Origin: Watersipora subatra
Lineage: Eukaryota > Bryozoa > Gymnolaemata > Cheilostomatida > Watersiporidae
NCBI RefSeq assembly: GCF_963576615.1
Contig: NC_088710.1
Coordinates: forward strand, 248,001 to 312,000
Length of the DNA: 64,000 nucleotides
Direction: 5' to 3'
Both the position numbers and the translations under genes were made by a program. Positions 34,641 to 49,200 of this stretch are shown in pieces. Under the pieces are notes generated by a model. That model was not told the origin of the DNA, did no database searches, and worked only from the letters and a program-made list of their open reading frames with translations. Numbering within the stretch: the stretch's first letter is position 1; every line of letters begins with the position of its first letter.

Positions 34641-35614
34641 CATCAACCTTTATAAGACAAACACAAGTTATTTAGATAGTTAAACTTGTAATATTAGCTT
34701 TCATTATTGAAACTATAACTATATATAACCCTTTACAGTCTCTTTCATCATACATCTTGATTCTTCATAACAGTTACAAGTCTAATCAGTATACATGAAT
34801 CTCTTGACTATATATTGATATATTGAATATATCAACATCATCTGATCTCATTTTATAGACACTAATATTCGGTTTGACAAGATTTCATGTCAATAAATCA
34901 AAGCTTTGATCTTTTGCTAATAGAACAGTAATTATAAGTGATAATAGAGTTTGTGTTATATGCCTGAATGCTTTCTAATTCATTTCAGACCCTTCAGAGG
35001 GAATTTCAGTAGAGGGAATTTCAGACATTCCCTCAACAACAGATCATGTCACTCTGGCTGAAGCTCAATTCTAAAACTGATTATTGAACAATCGATTCCT
35101 TGGCTATACCGGACCTCGCTCCCTTTGACAACAAATAATAATGGAAATACATCGAAAACTATAGAGAGATTAAAGATCATTTAGATGCACACTTGATATT
35201 TATTCTGTTCACCATTTGATAAAAAACATATTGATTATAATCCAACGCCTGTTTAATCAAGATATGTGTTGTTTGCGCGTAAGTTCACATTGTGTGTGTG
35301 CCTGCGTCGCATCATAGGATTCAGGCTATATGAGTGAGCAATTGGATATGAATTCGGACAAGAAAATTCTGCATTATGTTTAATTCATTCTTCAGTACAA
35401 AGACTTGTTGATAAATACATGATAAAACTATGTGTATATAAACAAAGCATTTATGTAAATACTTTATACAAAACTATGCTAGATCCAACTGAGTGTAAAA
35501 AATCTGAACTTATGTGAAAATATTCCACAAATAGTCAGCAACAACAAAAAGAGATCTGTATTACCAATTTACTTTTATAGAAAGAACAGAAGGGCAGAGG
35601 CACAGCCCTGGCAA
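34641..35614. other. Unassigned spacer
   Basis: AT-rich with no supported gene. Near 34990-35030 the block GAGGGAATTTCAG is repeated twice. Confidence 0.35.
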
Positions 35615-36065
35615 CAAATGAGACAGGTGATGAGGGAGTAAAGTCATTGATAGCGATATGGAGCTTGTCCAACTCAGACACATGAGACAGGTGATGAGGG
35701 AGTAAAGTCATTGATAGTGATATGGAGCTTGTCCAACTCAGACACATGAGACAGGTGATGAGGGAGTAAAGTCATTGATAGTGATATAGAGCTTGTCTGA
35801 CTCAGACACATGAGACAGGTGATGAGAGAGTAAAGTCATCGATAGTGATAAGGAGCTTGTCTGACTCAGACACATGATACAGGTGGTGAGAGAGTAAAGT
35901 CATCGATAGTGATATGGAGCTTGTCTGACTCAGACACATGAGACAGGTGGTGAGAGAGTGAAGTCATCGATAGTGATAAGGAGCTTGTCTGACTCAGACA
36001 CATGATACAGGTGGTGAGAAAGTAAAGTCATCGATAGTGATATGGAGCTTGTCTAACTCAGACAT
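35615..36065. repeat. 64-bp minisatellite
   Basis: Seven copies with AGACAGGTGATGAG, AGTCATTGATAG and GAGCTTGTC segments start at 35621, 35685 and onward every 64 bp. Confidence 0.92.
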
Positions 36066-36660
36066 TGAATGCTTCAAATTAATATATAGCTTATTTATAT
36101 TTTTATTCCTACACTTTATATTTTATACAATTTTGCATATAAGTATCCTTTCCGACCTCCCAAATTTCAGGTTTTCTCTTCATCATAACGCTTTCATCTT
36201 CTTTTTGACGACAATTATGAGACGTCTTCATAAATGTTCAGCAAATCGATTCAAAGATGTTCACACATGTTCTACTATGATTCTGTGATTTCACTCTGAG
36301 TAATAATTGCCCTCCTTCGTCACAATTATTACCACTTTAACTAGTCTAACTGAATTCCATGGTTAAAAATAATCGAAGGTATGAAGCTCTGTTTGTTATG
36401 ATTTGAACACCGCAGCATCAAATCATATAAGGAAAAACAGCGTCCGTAGGCAATAACTAATAAAACTACCAAGTTTCAGACTACCAGCACCATATGTTGA
36501 AAATTACTCGACATGTTGAAAAAATAAGATCTTGAGGTGATGTTAAGCCAAGGTTTGACTGTACTTTGAAATGAAATTCTGTGTAGCTACGTACGTTGGC
36601 TGCCAGAGCAGCTAATTCTTAGCCAACCTGGCTACTTCCTACTGGCCTGTTATTAGTTGA
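36066..36660. other. Unassigned spacer
   Basis: No supported gene. The plus frame 36037-36288 is hydrophobic and low in complexity and is probably chance. Confidence 0.3.
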
Positions 36661-36665
36661 TCATC

Positions 36666-36673
36666 TATATAAG
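36666..36673 (+). promoter_or_regulatory. TATA-box candidate
   Basis: TATATAAG stands 64 bp before an ATG at 36730 that opens a short frame ending in a GTAAGT donor. The spacing fits a transcription start near 36697. Position-based inference. Confidence 0.3.
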
Positions 36674-36729
36674 TGGAGTGCACTTGATAGCATCAAAACT
36701 GACCAAACTCTTAGCTGCTGACGCCTACT

Positions 36730-36767
36730 ATGAGAAGCTCAAAGATTTTTATCTTTACATCAGCGCA
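36730..36767 (+). CDS. Possible first coding exon (12 codons) of an unidentified gene
   Basis: ATG 36730 opens MRSSKIFIFTSA and reaches GCA|GTAAGT-type donor sequence at 36768. The hydrophobic start could begin a signal peptide. No later exon was identified before the PDZ-GEF gene, so this is tentative. Confidence 0.2.
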
Positions 36768-36779
36768 GTAAGTAAAACC

Positions 36780-38570
36780 TCTACCATTCATTTATAGTAA
36801 ACTGCCCACCTTACAAACTAAAGAAGCTTTGGCACTTGGATGCTCCCAGATGTCGTACATGTTGTCAGATTCTCTACACGTACCCTAAAGGGACACATGT
36901 GACAAAATACTGAGAAAATATAGATCTACTTCGGGATGGAGTATACAATAAGCCTTTGTGTAGTTCTATGCGTATCTATAAACTTAGAGAAAATGATGAT
37001 AACGATGAGAATAAAACATTTTTGTAAATATCAAATGCGTCTATCATAAGGCAAGTGTCCGTGTATTGCAACCTACACGCACTAAACTAATTGAAAGATC
37101 TATACAAGTTCATGGCTTTTAGGGATGTTTTGACGGGCCACAGATTAATTGCTAACAGATTATCTCTACTCAGTTATCACGTTGTCTTGTATACTTCAAT
37201 CTTAGGACAAACTATCATAAGTCTTTCATGCATGGGTAGGTGTTCACGATTGGAATCCAAACAAATTATATGCACCCTAATTATATATCTTCCTATAGAA
37301 AGGCTCCAAAAATCATCACTGCATGTACCATAGTGTTGCTGTGTTTTAATCGGTGTGTAAGATGAAAAATTCATTTGGTGAATCAAATAATAATATTATG
37401 GTTGGATATGATTAGCTTCTTTCACATCCAGTCATTTTTGGATGGGTAAGAGTGAGTTGACTGATGTGAGTTGACCCAATGGGATGAGTTGTCTTGAGGC
37501 AAGTTGACTACTTTTGCTGAGCCATCTGATGCGAGATGATTTGTTGGATCAGTTTCCTGAGACAACATGATGCCGGGGCACCTTATCACAGAAACTAAGT
37601 GAAATTATATCAAAAGACTTGAGAACTCAAAACAAAACGGCGTATCCCTTTCTATCATAATAGTAAATTTTATAACAATATTCCTGCCCATTGAAATTAT
37701 GCACATTCTTTGCTCCTAGGGTCTAACGTGATGCTGACATTGACATGTTGGCCTAGGTAAGCAAATGATAACATATGTAGAAACTACACGATAACTATAT
37801 CAAAATATTTTTATATTTTACAACTGGCTATTGAAACCACACCAGTGAAAAGGAATTTACTTCGAATGCAACACCACCAAGTACATAGTGAATCAACGAA
37901 TTCTATAAACAAAAGGTGTTAATGAGGCTTTAAAGCAAATGTAGTTCGACTTACATGATAAACTATTACGAACACAGTTTCACCTGTTGGCTGTTGTCGA
38001 ACAAATTGATCCAGAGTAGTACGGCATCAGTAATTACTTCCTCGTAAACTCATACAAGCTCCTAATGTGAATAAACTTAGGAATTTGCGATCATGAAATT
38101 AGGTTAGCATAAATTCGCGATGTTTTTCATGTACGGAAAATAGTTAGCGTCCCTTTCCTAGTATGGGGCTGACTAGACGCAAGGTTACCGGAAACCGTGT
38201 GCCAGTGCAATATTGCAGCTATCGCTAGTTCGTAGTAAACTAGGCTGACTCTTGTAGCAAGGCCTACGGATTATGTCAACGGATTCTCTTCATGGACACA
38301 AACACTGTTGAATACACGTATGTACCATCAATTGATATTTATCATCATCAACACTCACATTTTTGCATAACTAGTATAATTTGATCTTTTTGGAGTTTTT
38401 GGGCTGAATATGCGTGTTTTTCTTCGACTACAACTACGTGTTCTAAGTAATACACAATTTAAAAAATGTACTTGTATTGTTTATAAACATATATATAAAC
38501 ATACTTGTAATAAATTATTTGTGTCGTTGAATGTCAAGCTTTTGTTGTGGATACAAGATTTTCTTTCCTA
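36780..38570. other. Unassigned spacer
   Basis: No supported gene. A run of GAGTTGAC/GTGAGTTGAC motifs lies near 37450-37510. Confidence 0.3.
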
Positions 38571-39470
38571 AAGGTATCAACAGGTTGTGGTGAATGGTAA
38601 ACATTCAGAACTTTTGCCAGTTACACCTGTAGTTCCTCATGGCTCTGTTCTAGGTTCACCTTTGTTTATCCTATACATTACTTATAAAGTTTATCATGAT
38701 TAAACATTCAAAAATCAGGCTTCATGCCGCTGATGTCTTGCTTTATTGTGGTATTAAATCTAACAGGATTGCATAGAATTGCAGGATAACCTTAATATAC
38801 CTAATATATGGGCAGATAAATGGAAGATGCTGTTCAATCCTGTAAAATCACATGTTATAGTGTCTGGACTAGATAAGCTTGAACATTACCATCTGTGCGG
38901 TAAACCTTTTAGCTATATGAAAGTTATAGCTATATGAAAACTATATTACCAGGGATGTGTATATTAAAACAGTTTGTAAAAAGCATCTAGGATGCTTGGG
39001 TTGACAAAACATGTACTGTTTCAAGTTCCTCCTAAAGTAAAGTATGTATCGTACCTATCCTTATGTAAACCGTTTTTGGAATATGCAATAGACACTTTGG
39101 ATCCATAGCCTACAGGGTAAATCACATGGATATGCTCGAAAGATTTCAGTCACAGGCTATCAGGTTTATTGCAAATGCAAAGAAGAGAGGTTTCTCAGTA
39201 ATGGTAGCAAAAGAAGGGTTAAATCTAGATTTGCTAAAAGACAGGAGAACTAGTGCCCGTCGAACCATGCTTTTTGAAAGTCTTGAAGAACAAGATAAAT
39301 TCCCAATTCTAAATGGTTCATATGACCAAGCTATTATGACTGTTACCAATATACAAACATGGTCTGGTATGAAAGCTTTTACATGTAAGACTGATCATTA
39401 CCTTTTCAGTTTCTCACCGGGCACCACGCACCACCCACGCACCACGAGGGAACTTAGACTAAATTAGCAA
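38571..39470 (+). pseudogene. LINE reverse transcriptase fragment
   Basis: Broken plus-strand frames contain YQQVVVNGKHSELLPVTP, HGSVLGSPLFILYI, an AADVLLY-like catalytic box (near 38725), LQDNLNIPNIWADKWKMLFN, KSHVIVSG and, at 39126-39467, MLERFQSQAIRFIANAKKRG. Same domain order as the fragment at 13541 but diverged from it. Stops and frameshifts make it inactive. Confidence 0.7.
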
Positions 39471-40226
39471 CCAGACTGAAATTAACTACTAGACTGAACT
39501 AATGTTGTACGATGTTTTATTTTAAGACATTTCTATAAAAAAGAAAGGAGATTACAGACTATCAAGGTGATCCTCCCCTTCCTCATCAAATGGGGTCCAG
39601 AGGATAAACGAAGAAGAATTTTGTAGTTTTAATTTATCTCCTAGAACGATATCAGTCTTAAAGAGTCTTAATAACATATGCATTGATTGAAACCTATTCA
39701 GGTATCAACATTTCATTAATCCAGTGGCCAAAATAGAAGCAATTAAACTATTAACAGAGATTGCTGTGTTCTCAGTAATTTCGTAACTTTTATATATAGG
39801 TGGTATCACGTTGGCTAAATAACTGAATGTTTGTAATTTCTTATTAAAACTTTAATACCACAGTATGCCACTTTAATGCCACAGTGAATACTTACAGTAG
39901 TCCAAGTTGCATAAACATATCTGATGAAGCGATGTTATTAAAATATTGGCTTGATAATTCAGCAGTTCATGTATATTTTTGCACGTATATACCCATAATA
40001 CAGATTTCAACCGTACATGTGCGAGTATTTGCAAAGATCTTACTGCATCTGGCATGTTAGCCCATAATGACACACACTAGTATCTGAGAATTTGTGTTCA
40101 ACTTGTACTTCTCCTGATAGTGTTACTCTTAATACATGACCTAGGATTCTGTAGTCGGACTCCGTAGTACGATTTTGTAGTACTTTACGATTATGTTCAA
40201 AATGTTGTATTCTGTTTATTCTACAG
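39471..40226. other. Spacer upstream of the PDZ-GEF exon
   Basis: No gene was seen. A duplicated TGTAGTA(C)-rich block lies near 40150-40190. Confidence 0.3.
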
Positions 40227-43200
40227 CTATTGACCTGCCTCTGCTTTGGATTTGGTGAATGAAGAACTCTACCAATGGCGGCTTGATCAATTATGGATAG
40301 ACGATTAGTTTACAGTTTACAAAGACATCCAGCAGACAGATCACAGCAGGTGAGTTGACGGTGCTACAACAGTAATTGCGCACATTTACGTATTCTGGTT
40401 CTAAAAATCCCTTAATGGTGCGCTGAATAAGATGTTTTTAGCCATACCACTAATTACGAAATTTGACATGGGCCACTATTAAATTTTAAGCCAGCTGTTC
40501 GTATTATAAAGATTAGGTATTGGGAGTTTATACTTTCTAATTGATTTTCTATCGGGTAAAATATTGTAGTAAATATGGTCTTTACTGGTAATTATGCCTA
40601 CTGAAAATATGGTCTTTACTGTTAATTATGCCTACTGAAAATAAGGTCTTTACTGTTAATTACGCCTACTGAAAATATGGTCTTTACTGGTAATTATGCC
40701 TACTGAAAATATGGTCTTAATTGGTAATTATGCCTACTGAAAATATGGTCTTTACTGTTAATTATGCCTGCTGAAAATATGGTCTTTACTGGTAATGATG
40801 CCTACTGAAAATAAGGTCTCTACTGTTAATTATGCCTACTGAAAATATGGTTTTTACTGTTAATTATGCCTACTGAAAATATGGTCTTTACTGGTAATTA
40901 TGCCTACTGAAAATAAGGTCTTTACTGTTAATTATGCCTACTGAAAATATGGTCTTTACTGGTAATGATGCCTACTGAAAATAAGGTCTCTACTGTTAAT
41001 TATGCCTACTGAAAATATGGTTTTTACTGTTAATTATGCCTACTGAAAATATGGTCTTTACTGGTAATTGTGCCTACTGAAAATATGGTCTTTACTGGTA
41101 ATTGTGCCTACTGAAAATATGGTCTTTACTGGTAATGATGCCTACTGAAAATATAGTCTTTACTGTTATGCCTACTGAAAATATGGTCTTCACTGTTAAT
41201 TATCTCTACTGAAAATAAGGTCTTTACTGTTAATTATGCCTACTGAAAATATGATCTTTACTGGTAATTATGCCTACTGAAAATATGGTCTTTACTGGTA
41301 ATTATGCCTACTGAAAATCTGGTTTTTACTGTTAGTTATGCCTACTGAAAATATGGTCTTTACTGTTAATTATGCCTACTGAAAATATGGTCTTTACTGG
41401 TAAATATGCCTACTGAAAATATGGTCTTTACTGGTAATTGTGCCTACTGAAAATATGGTCTTTACTATTTATTATGCCTACTGAAAATCTGGTCTTTACT
41501 GTTAATTATGCCTACTGAAAATATAGTCTTTCCGTCATGATTATGAAGTAAGACTGGCACACTTTCATCACCAAAACTTTTTAAAATTAAAAAGCAGTTG
41601 TTTGTATCAGTCTATTCTTGTGCAGTGCCTCCTCCTAGGAGTTCACCTTTTCTGACGACTGCCAGTTTCTTGAAGCACTTTAGCAGCACTCAAAAAATTC
41701 TCATTTGGTATGCTAAGTGACGAGCCATTGGCTCAGGCCTGCATCATGCATGTAACATCGTGTACTTGTGAAAAGGTTCACTTACAAGTGTTATTACAGA
41801 ACATGTACTCATTTCAATATGACGAGAGAACATAGCTTCATGTAGTGTACTCATCTTTAATCATACATTTGAGTGATAGGATTACTTCAATGAGTCCATT
41901 TTTCTGCATGTTATTTGTTTTGTTTTACCCACATGTTTTTAAATTTGACTGCATACTCAGCGTACCTTTGTGAAAATTAGCAGGCATGTCTTAGTTAACA
42001 GTAGTAGGTATGTCTTAGTCAAAAGTAGCAGGTATGTTTTAGTTAAAAGTAACAGGTATGTCTTAGTTAAAAGTAACAGGTATGTTTTAGTTAAAAATAA
42101 CAGGTATGTCTTAGTCCAAAGTAGCAGGTATGTTTTAGTTAAAAGTAACAGGTATGTTTTAGTTAAAAGTAGCAGGTATGTCTAAGTTAAAAGTAGCAGG
42201 TATGTCTTAGTTAAAAGTAGCAGGTATGTCTTAGTTGAAAGTAGCAGGTAGTTCTTAGTTAAAAGTAGCAGGTATGTCTTAGTTAAAAGTAGCAGGTATG
42301 TCTTAGTTAAAAGTGTGCATCTCTATATTTTCCTGTTTTCATATGCATCTCTCTTTTCCTGTTTTCATATGCATCTCTATATCTTCCTGTTTTCATATGC
42401 ATCTTTATCTCTTCCTATTTCCATATGCATATTTATCTCTTCCTGTTTTCATATGCATCTCTATCTCTTCCTGTTTCTGTATGCATCTTTATCTCTTCCT
42501 GTTTTCATATGCATCTTTATCTCTTCCTGTTTCCATATGCATCTCTATCTCTTCCTGTTTCCATATGCATCTTTATCTCTTCCTGTTTCTATATGCATCT
42601 TTATCTCTTCCTGTTTTCATATGCATCTTTATCTCTTCCTATTTTCATATGCATCTCTATCTCTTCCTGTTTTCATATGCATCTTTATCTCTTCCTGTTT
42701 TCATATGCATCTCTATCTCTTCCTGTTTTCATATGCATCTCTATCTCTTCCTGTTTCCATATGCATCTCTATATCTTCCTGTTTTCATATGCATCTCTAT
42801 CTCTTCCTGTTTTCATATGCATCTCTATCTCTTCCTGTTTTCATATGCATCTCTATCTCTTCCTGTTTCCATATGCATCTCTATCTCTTCCAGTTTCCAT
42901 ATGCATCTCTATCTCTTCCAGTTTCCATATGCATCTCTATCTCTTCCTGTTTTCATATGCATCTCTATCTCTTCCTGTTTCCATATGCATCTTTATCTCT
43001 TCCTGTTTTCACATGCATCTCTATCTTTTCCTGTTTTCATATGCATCTTTATCTCTTCCTGTTTCCATACGCATCTCTATCTCTTCCTGTTTTCATATGC
43101 ATCTCTATCTCTTCCTGTTTTCATATGCATCTCTATCTCTTCCTGTTTCCATATGCTTCTCTATCTCTTCCAGTTTCCATATGCATCTTTATCTCTTCCT

Positions 43201-46200
43201 GTTTTCATATGCATCTTTATCTCTTCCTGTTTTCATATGCATCTTTATCTCTTCCTGTTTCTATATGCATCTCTATCTCCTCCTGTTTTCATATGCATCT
43301 TTATCTCTTCCTGTTTTCATATGCATCTCTATCTCTTCCTGTTTTCATATGCATCTCTATCTCTTCCTGTTTTCATATGCATCTTTATCTCTTCCTGTTT
43401 CCATACGCATCTCTATCTCTTCCTGTTTTCATATGCATCTCTATCTCTTCCTGTTTTCATATGCATTTCTATCTCTTCCTGTTTCCATATGCATCTCTAT
43501 CTCTTCCTGTTTTCATATGCATCTCTATCTCTTCCTGTTTTCATATGCATCTCTATATCTTCTTGTTTTTACATGCATCTCGCTCCAGATTTATTGTTTT
43601 TTGGCGCTGTTCACACACTTTTATTGTTTGTTGCAAGATTTTGTATTGAATTTAAAACATATGTATCTTTGTATAGATGTATTGTCTATAAAATAAATTG
43701 TATTTATTGCACCGATTTCCTCAACAATACAATCAGCTTTTCTGTCATATGCTCTGAATAACAAGCTTTATTATCTTTCTGCTACGTTGTCAATAAACAT
43801 ATTTTATTAAAATATCTGGGCTCTACATTATAATTACTGTGATGAATTGTGATGCAGGACCTGCAGGTGATAGCCACATACCTCTACAGTATTGAAGGAC
43901 TGAACCACCTCCGAGAGACAGCATTAAACCGTCTCAGTAAACTTGTCTACTACGAGTACCATGATGGAAGTGCCCTACTCTGGCGGTATGTCTTTGGCCA
44001 GTACCATAGATACTACCTGTTGAACAACATATATATATGTTGGTATACTCTATGTACCCGTGTCTCTCTCTCTAATTAACAACACATAACTAGACACACT
44101 GTTACTATATAAATTTCTAAACTTTAACATATTGTGCCCAGCTTTTCCGTTTCCCGTAATAATTTTTGCCTCGCATCAGCATATACATTGGTACTGCTTC
44201 TGCTTTCCTGTTGTTTTTGGCAGAATCCATTAAATCCATTTGCATTATTAAAATGATGTAAAAGTGAAGAATGTACAGAAGCTAACCATAAATGTTTCTA
44301 GTTGGGGTAACAATAGTGGCTTTCTTTCAATACGCTTTCATCTAGCTACTTGCTGGCCACACAAGTTGTAAGAACTGAACTACACGTACACGTAGGTTCT
44401 ACTGTCAATATTGTGTAAGAGTAAGGTATCGATTCTTGTTGTATTTACCTTTGATGATGCCTGTTAATACTTACCTCTGATAGTGCCTTTTGGTGCTTAC
44501 TTACCTCTGATGGTGCCTGTTGATACTTACTTCTGATAGTGCCTGTTGGTACTTACCTCTGATGGTGCCTGCTGATACTTACCTCTGATGCTGCCTGTTG
44601 CTACTTATTCACCTCTGATGATGCCTGTTAATACTTACCTCTGGTGGTGCCTGTTGATACTTACCTCTAATAGTGCCTGTTGGTACTTCCCTCCGATAGT
44701 GCCTGTTGATACTTACCTCTGATAGTGCCTGTTGCTACTTACCTCTGATGGTGCCTGTTGATACTTACCTCTGATGCTGCCTGTTGCTACTTATTTACCT
44801 CTGATGGTGCCTGTTAATACTTACCTTCGATGGTGCCTGTTGATTATTTCATCTGATGGTGCCTGTTGATACGTAACTCTAATGTTGCCTGTTGATACCT
44901 CTGATGGTGCTTGTTGATACTTACCTCTGATAGTGCTTGTTGATACTTACTTCTGATGGTGCCTGTTGATACCTACTTCTGTTGGTGCCTGTTGATACTC
45001 GCCTCTGATGGTGCTTGTTAATACTTACTTCTAATGAAGCCTGTTGATACTTACATCCGATGGTGCCTGTTAATGCTTATCTCTAATGGTGCCTGTTGAT
45101 ACATACTTCTGTTGGTGCCTGTTGATACCTACCTTTGATGCTGCTTGTTGATACTTACTTCTGATAGTGCCTGTTGATACTTACATCTGATGGGCCTGCT
45201 GATACTCACCTTTGACGGTGCATATTGAAACTTAAATTTGATGATCTTTATTGATACGTATTTTTAATGGTTTCTAGTCATATTTATTTCTGGGAAAGCT
45301 ATAGATTTCCACCTTTCTGGTAGGCTAAGTTACTCATACCTACATCTAGTTGTTGTACATCTACTATCTGTTATTGCAGAGAAGGAGACATAGCTCATTG
45401 CTGGTACATACTCCTCACTGGATCTGTATTTATCAACCCTTCCATGTATCTTCCGAGGAACAGGTATGAATATCAGTAGAGTATGACCCTCTAGTTTTTT
45501 GTTGTGATCCAGTGTTGTTATGGTCTATTTCTAGCTCATTTACCAACTTACATTTATCTCTCTTCTATATCATTGCTGCTCATTCCTATCTCTATAGCGG
45601 TTGGTGAATAATGCCTTTATTTGATGTTGTCAAGGGAGGGCATGCGTTTATCTTGGGATATTGTAGGGAGGGCATGTCTTTATCTTGAGATATTGTAGAT
45701 ATGTTTTAATGCTTTAAGGAATGACTTGATTCAATTCTCATCGAGAAATTAACAATTCAATTCCTAAGTTTTTGCATCATTGATTGTGTGAGAATTGATT
45801 CAATGCCGCATTTAAGCTAAACAACTACAACTCGGTTCTCAATTCCTTACCTATCTTAACTTCAATGAATCAATTCAATTCACCCAAATTTATAAAATCA
45901 ATTCCTTACCTATCCTAATTTCAATGAATCAATTCAATTCACCCAAATCTATAAAATCAATTCCTTACCTATTCTAACTTCAATGAATCAATTCAATTCA
46001 CCCGAATCTATAAAATCAATTCCTTACCTATTCTAGCTTCAATGAATCAATTCAATTCAACCAAATCTATAAAATCAATTCCTTACCTATTCTAACTTCA
46101 ATGAATCAATTCAATTCACCCAAATCTATAAAATCAATTCCTTACCTACCCTAACTTCAATGAATCAATTCAATTCACCCGAATCTATAAAATTAATTCC

Positions 46201-49200
46201 TTACCTATCCTAACTTCAATGAATCAATTCAATTCACCCAAATCTATAAAATCAATTCTTTATCAGTTCAAGGTATGTCCACTAGCTAAGCTAGATAATG
46301 GTGTTAGCTAGTAAATATTTAATAATTTACTAAAGTCACTAGACAACTTATCAAGCAAGGGAAAATCTCACCACCAAACTGAGAACAAATATTTGAATGA
46401 GATAATGTTACATCTGAATGACAATCAAAACAGCATTGATGCTATTGCCAGTGTGCAGGCAAACCACAGACCTCTTACTATATTGGTCTGAGTCAATTCT
46501 GCAGTAAATAGGATGCTCTGAGTCAATTCAATTCTGCAGTAAATAGGATGCTCTGAGTCAATTCAATTCTGCAGTAAACAGGATGCTCTGAGTCAATTCA
46601 ATTCTACAGTAAATAGGATGCTCTGAGTCAATTCAATTCTGCAGTAAATAGGATGCTCTGAGTCAATTCAATTCTGCAGTAAATAGGATGCTCTGAGTCA
46701 ATTCAATTCTGCAGTAAATAGGATGCTCTGAGTCAATTCAATTCTGCAGTAAATAGGATGCTCTGAGTCAATTCAATTCTGCAGTAAATAGGATTCTCTG
46801 AGTCAATTCAATTCTGCAGTAAATAGGATGCTCTGAGTCAATTCAATTCTGCAGTAAATACGATGCTCTGAGTCAATTCAATTCTGCAGTAAATAGGATG
46901 CTCTGAGTCAATTCAATTCTACAGTAAACAGGATGCTCTGAGTCAATTCAATTTTGTAGTAAATAGGATGCTCTGAGTCAATTCAATTCTGCAGTAAATA
47001 GGATGCTCTGAATCAATTCAATTCTGCAGTAAATAGGATGCTCTGAGTCAATTCAATTCTGCAGTAAATAGGATGCTCTGAGTCAATTCAATTCTGCAGT
47101 AAATAAAGGACTCCAGATAATTGGTTCAATCCGTTTGTGAATTGAGCCTTAAGGTTTGCTCGAGTATCTCTGGGATATTGTGACCTTTTTTAAACTGTAC
47201 AATTCTACTAAGGGGGTAGTGCCTTAGAAACCTGTACAATTCTACTAAGGGGGTAGTGCCTTAGAAAACTGTACAATTCTACTAAGGGGGTAGTGCCGTA
47301 GAAAACTGTACAATTCTACTAAGGGGGTAGTGCCTTAGAAACCTGTACAATTCTACTAAGGGGGTAGTGCCTTAGAAAACTGTACAATTCTACTAAGGGG
47401 GTAGTGCCTTAGAAAACTGTACAATTCTACTAAGGGGGTAGTGCCTTAGAAACCTGTACAATTCTACTAAGGGGGTAGTGCCTTAGAAACCTGTACAATT
47501 CTACTAAGGGGGTAGTGCCTTAGGAACCTGTACAATTCTACTAAAGGGGTAGTGCCTTAGAAACCTGTACAATTCTACTAAGGGGGTAGTGCCTTAGAAA
47601 CCTGTACAATTCTACTAAGGGGGTAGTGCCTTAGAAACCTGTACAATTCTACTAAGGGGGTAGTGCCTTAGAAACCTGTACATGTACATTTCTATTAACT
47701 GCGGGTAGATGTTTATGCTCATCAACAATCAATACCTAAATGATGGTTACAAATGGTTGGTGATTATAGCGCACTGTGGCATTATCCATATACAGCTGAC
47801 TCAGTTATTGAAAGGTAAAGTGACGGCGACTTCATATTCACCATGTTTCCGTTGTGTGAACTATGCAGATTTGGAGTTATGTACACATGCTAATAAGTGT
47901 TTCCATGGACGTTCACATTTCAATGGACAATGTTGCAAATTAATGCGGGCGCTTGTTTATAAAAAAATAAGGGTTTTTAAGCTGGAGGTCACAGCGGCGC
48001 ATTTAGAACTGCTGAAATTGAAATAGGAACAACTGAAGCGGGGAAAATGTTTAAAATGGAATAGCTTTCGCAGCATTTTTTTTGCAAAAGTCATTTCCAT
48101 CTTTCACAAGCATAAAATATTCAGTATAACTTTGCGAGTAACACAACTCGCTTAACTCGCAGTTTTGCTGTTTCTATCTTGTAGTACATGCACTGAAGGG
48201 GTTTCTCTTTCATTGTAGTACACGCACTGAAGGGGTTTCTCTTTCATTGTAGTACACGCACTGAAGGGGTTTCTCTTTCATTGTAGTACATGCACTGAAG
48301 GGGTTTCTCTTTCATTGTAGTACATGCACTGAAGGGGTTTCTCTTTCATTGTAGTACATGCACTGAAGGGGTTTCTCTTTCATTGTAGTACACGCACTGA
48401 AGGGGTTTCTCTTTCATTGTAGTACACGCACTGAAGGGGTTTCTCTTTCATTGTAGTACATGCACTGAAGGGGTTTCTCTTTCATTGTAGTACATGCACT
48501 GAAGGGGTTTCTCTTTCATTGTAGTACATGCACTGAAGGGGTTTCTCTTTCATTGTAGTACATGCACTGAAGGGGTTTCTCTTTCATTGTAGTACATGCA
48601 CTGAAGGGGTTTCTCTTTCATTGTTATAGATAGAGAAGGTACTCAGTCCTCCCCTAAAGGTGCTAGCGTAGAAGAGGTACAATGTGTTCGTTTACTGTGG
48701 CTAACGGTGGATGATACCACACTTTTTAAAAAGTTTGCAATAAAGGTTTTCAAGTTTTACTTGAAGTTGCCTTCTCCTTGTCAAGTACAGATAAATCATA
48801 AGAATGCTCTACTACTACTACCTGGCACTCAGCAATACGCTTATGACCTCGAGCGCAGCATGAATACTTGATGTGAACGGTTGGAATGAATATAAAGAAT
48901 AAAGTTATTAAAACGATTACATAATAGTATGTATGAAGTCATGTGATACCTCTCCTGAAGAATTTAGTTTATGGAAACCTGTAATGAATACGGTAGCTGT
49001 TAGAGTTAAAAACTGAAAAGGGTCGTTGAGGAAGTCCTTAAGGGCCAGGATTGACTTGAAAAGGGAGACAATAATAAAGTTTGAGAATAGCTTTTATCTC
49101 TTCTCTTTATATTTATAATTTACTGTTAGCAGTTTATTTTATGTTTTAAATACTGTATGAATTCATTATTTCTTTAGATGTAGGGCCTACATCTTATTAT

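Noticed and set aside
41970..42185. 71-codon VLVKSSRY repeat frame
   Set aside because: By-product of the 24-bp array; no flanking unique coding sequence.
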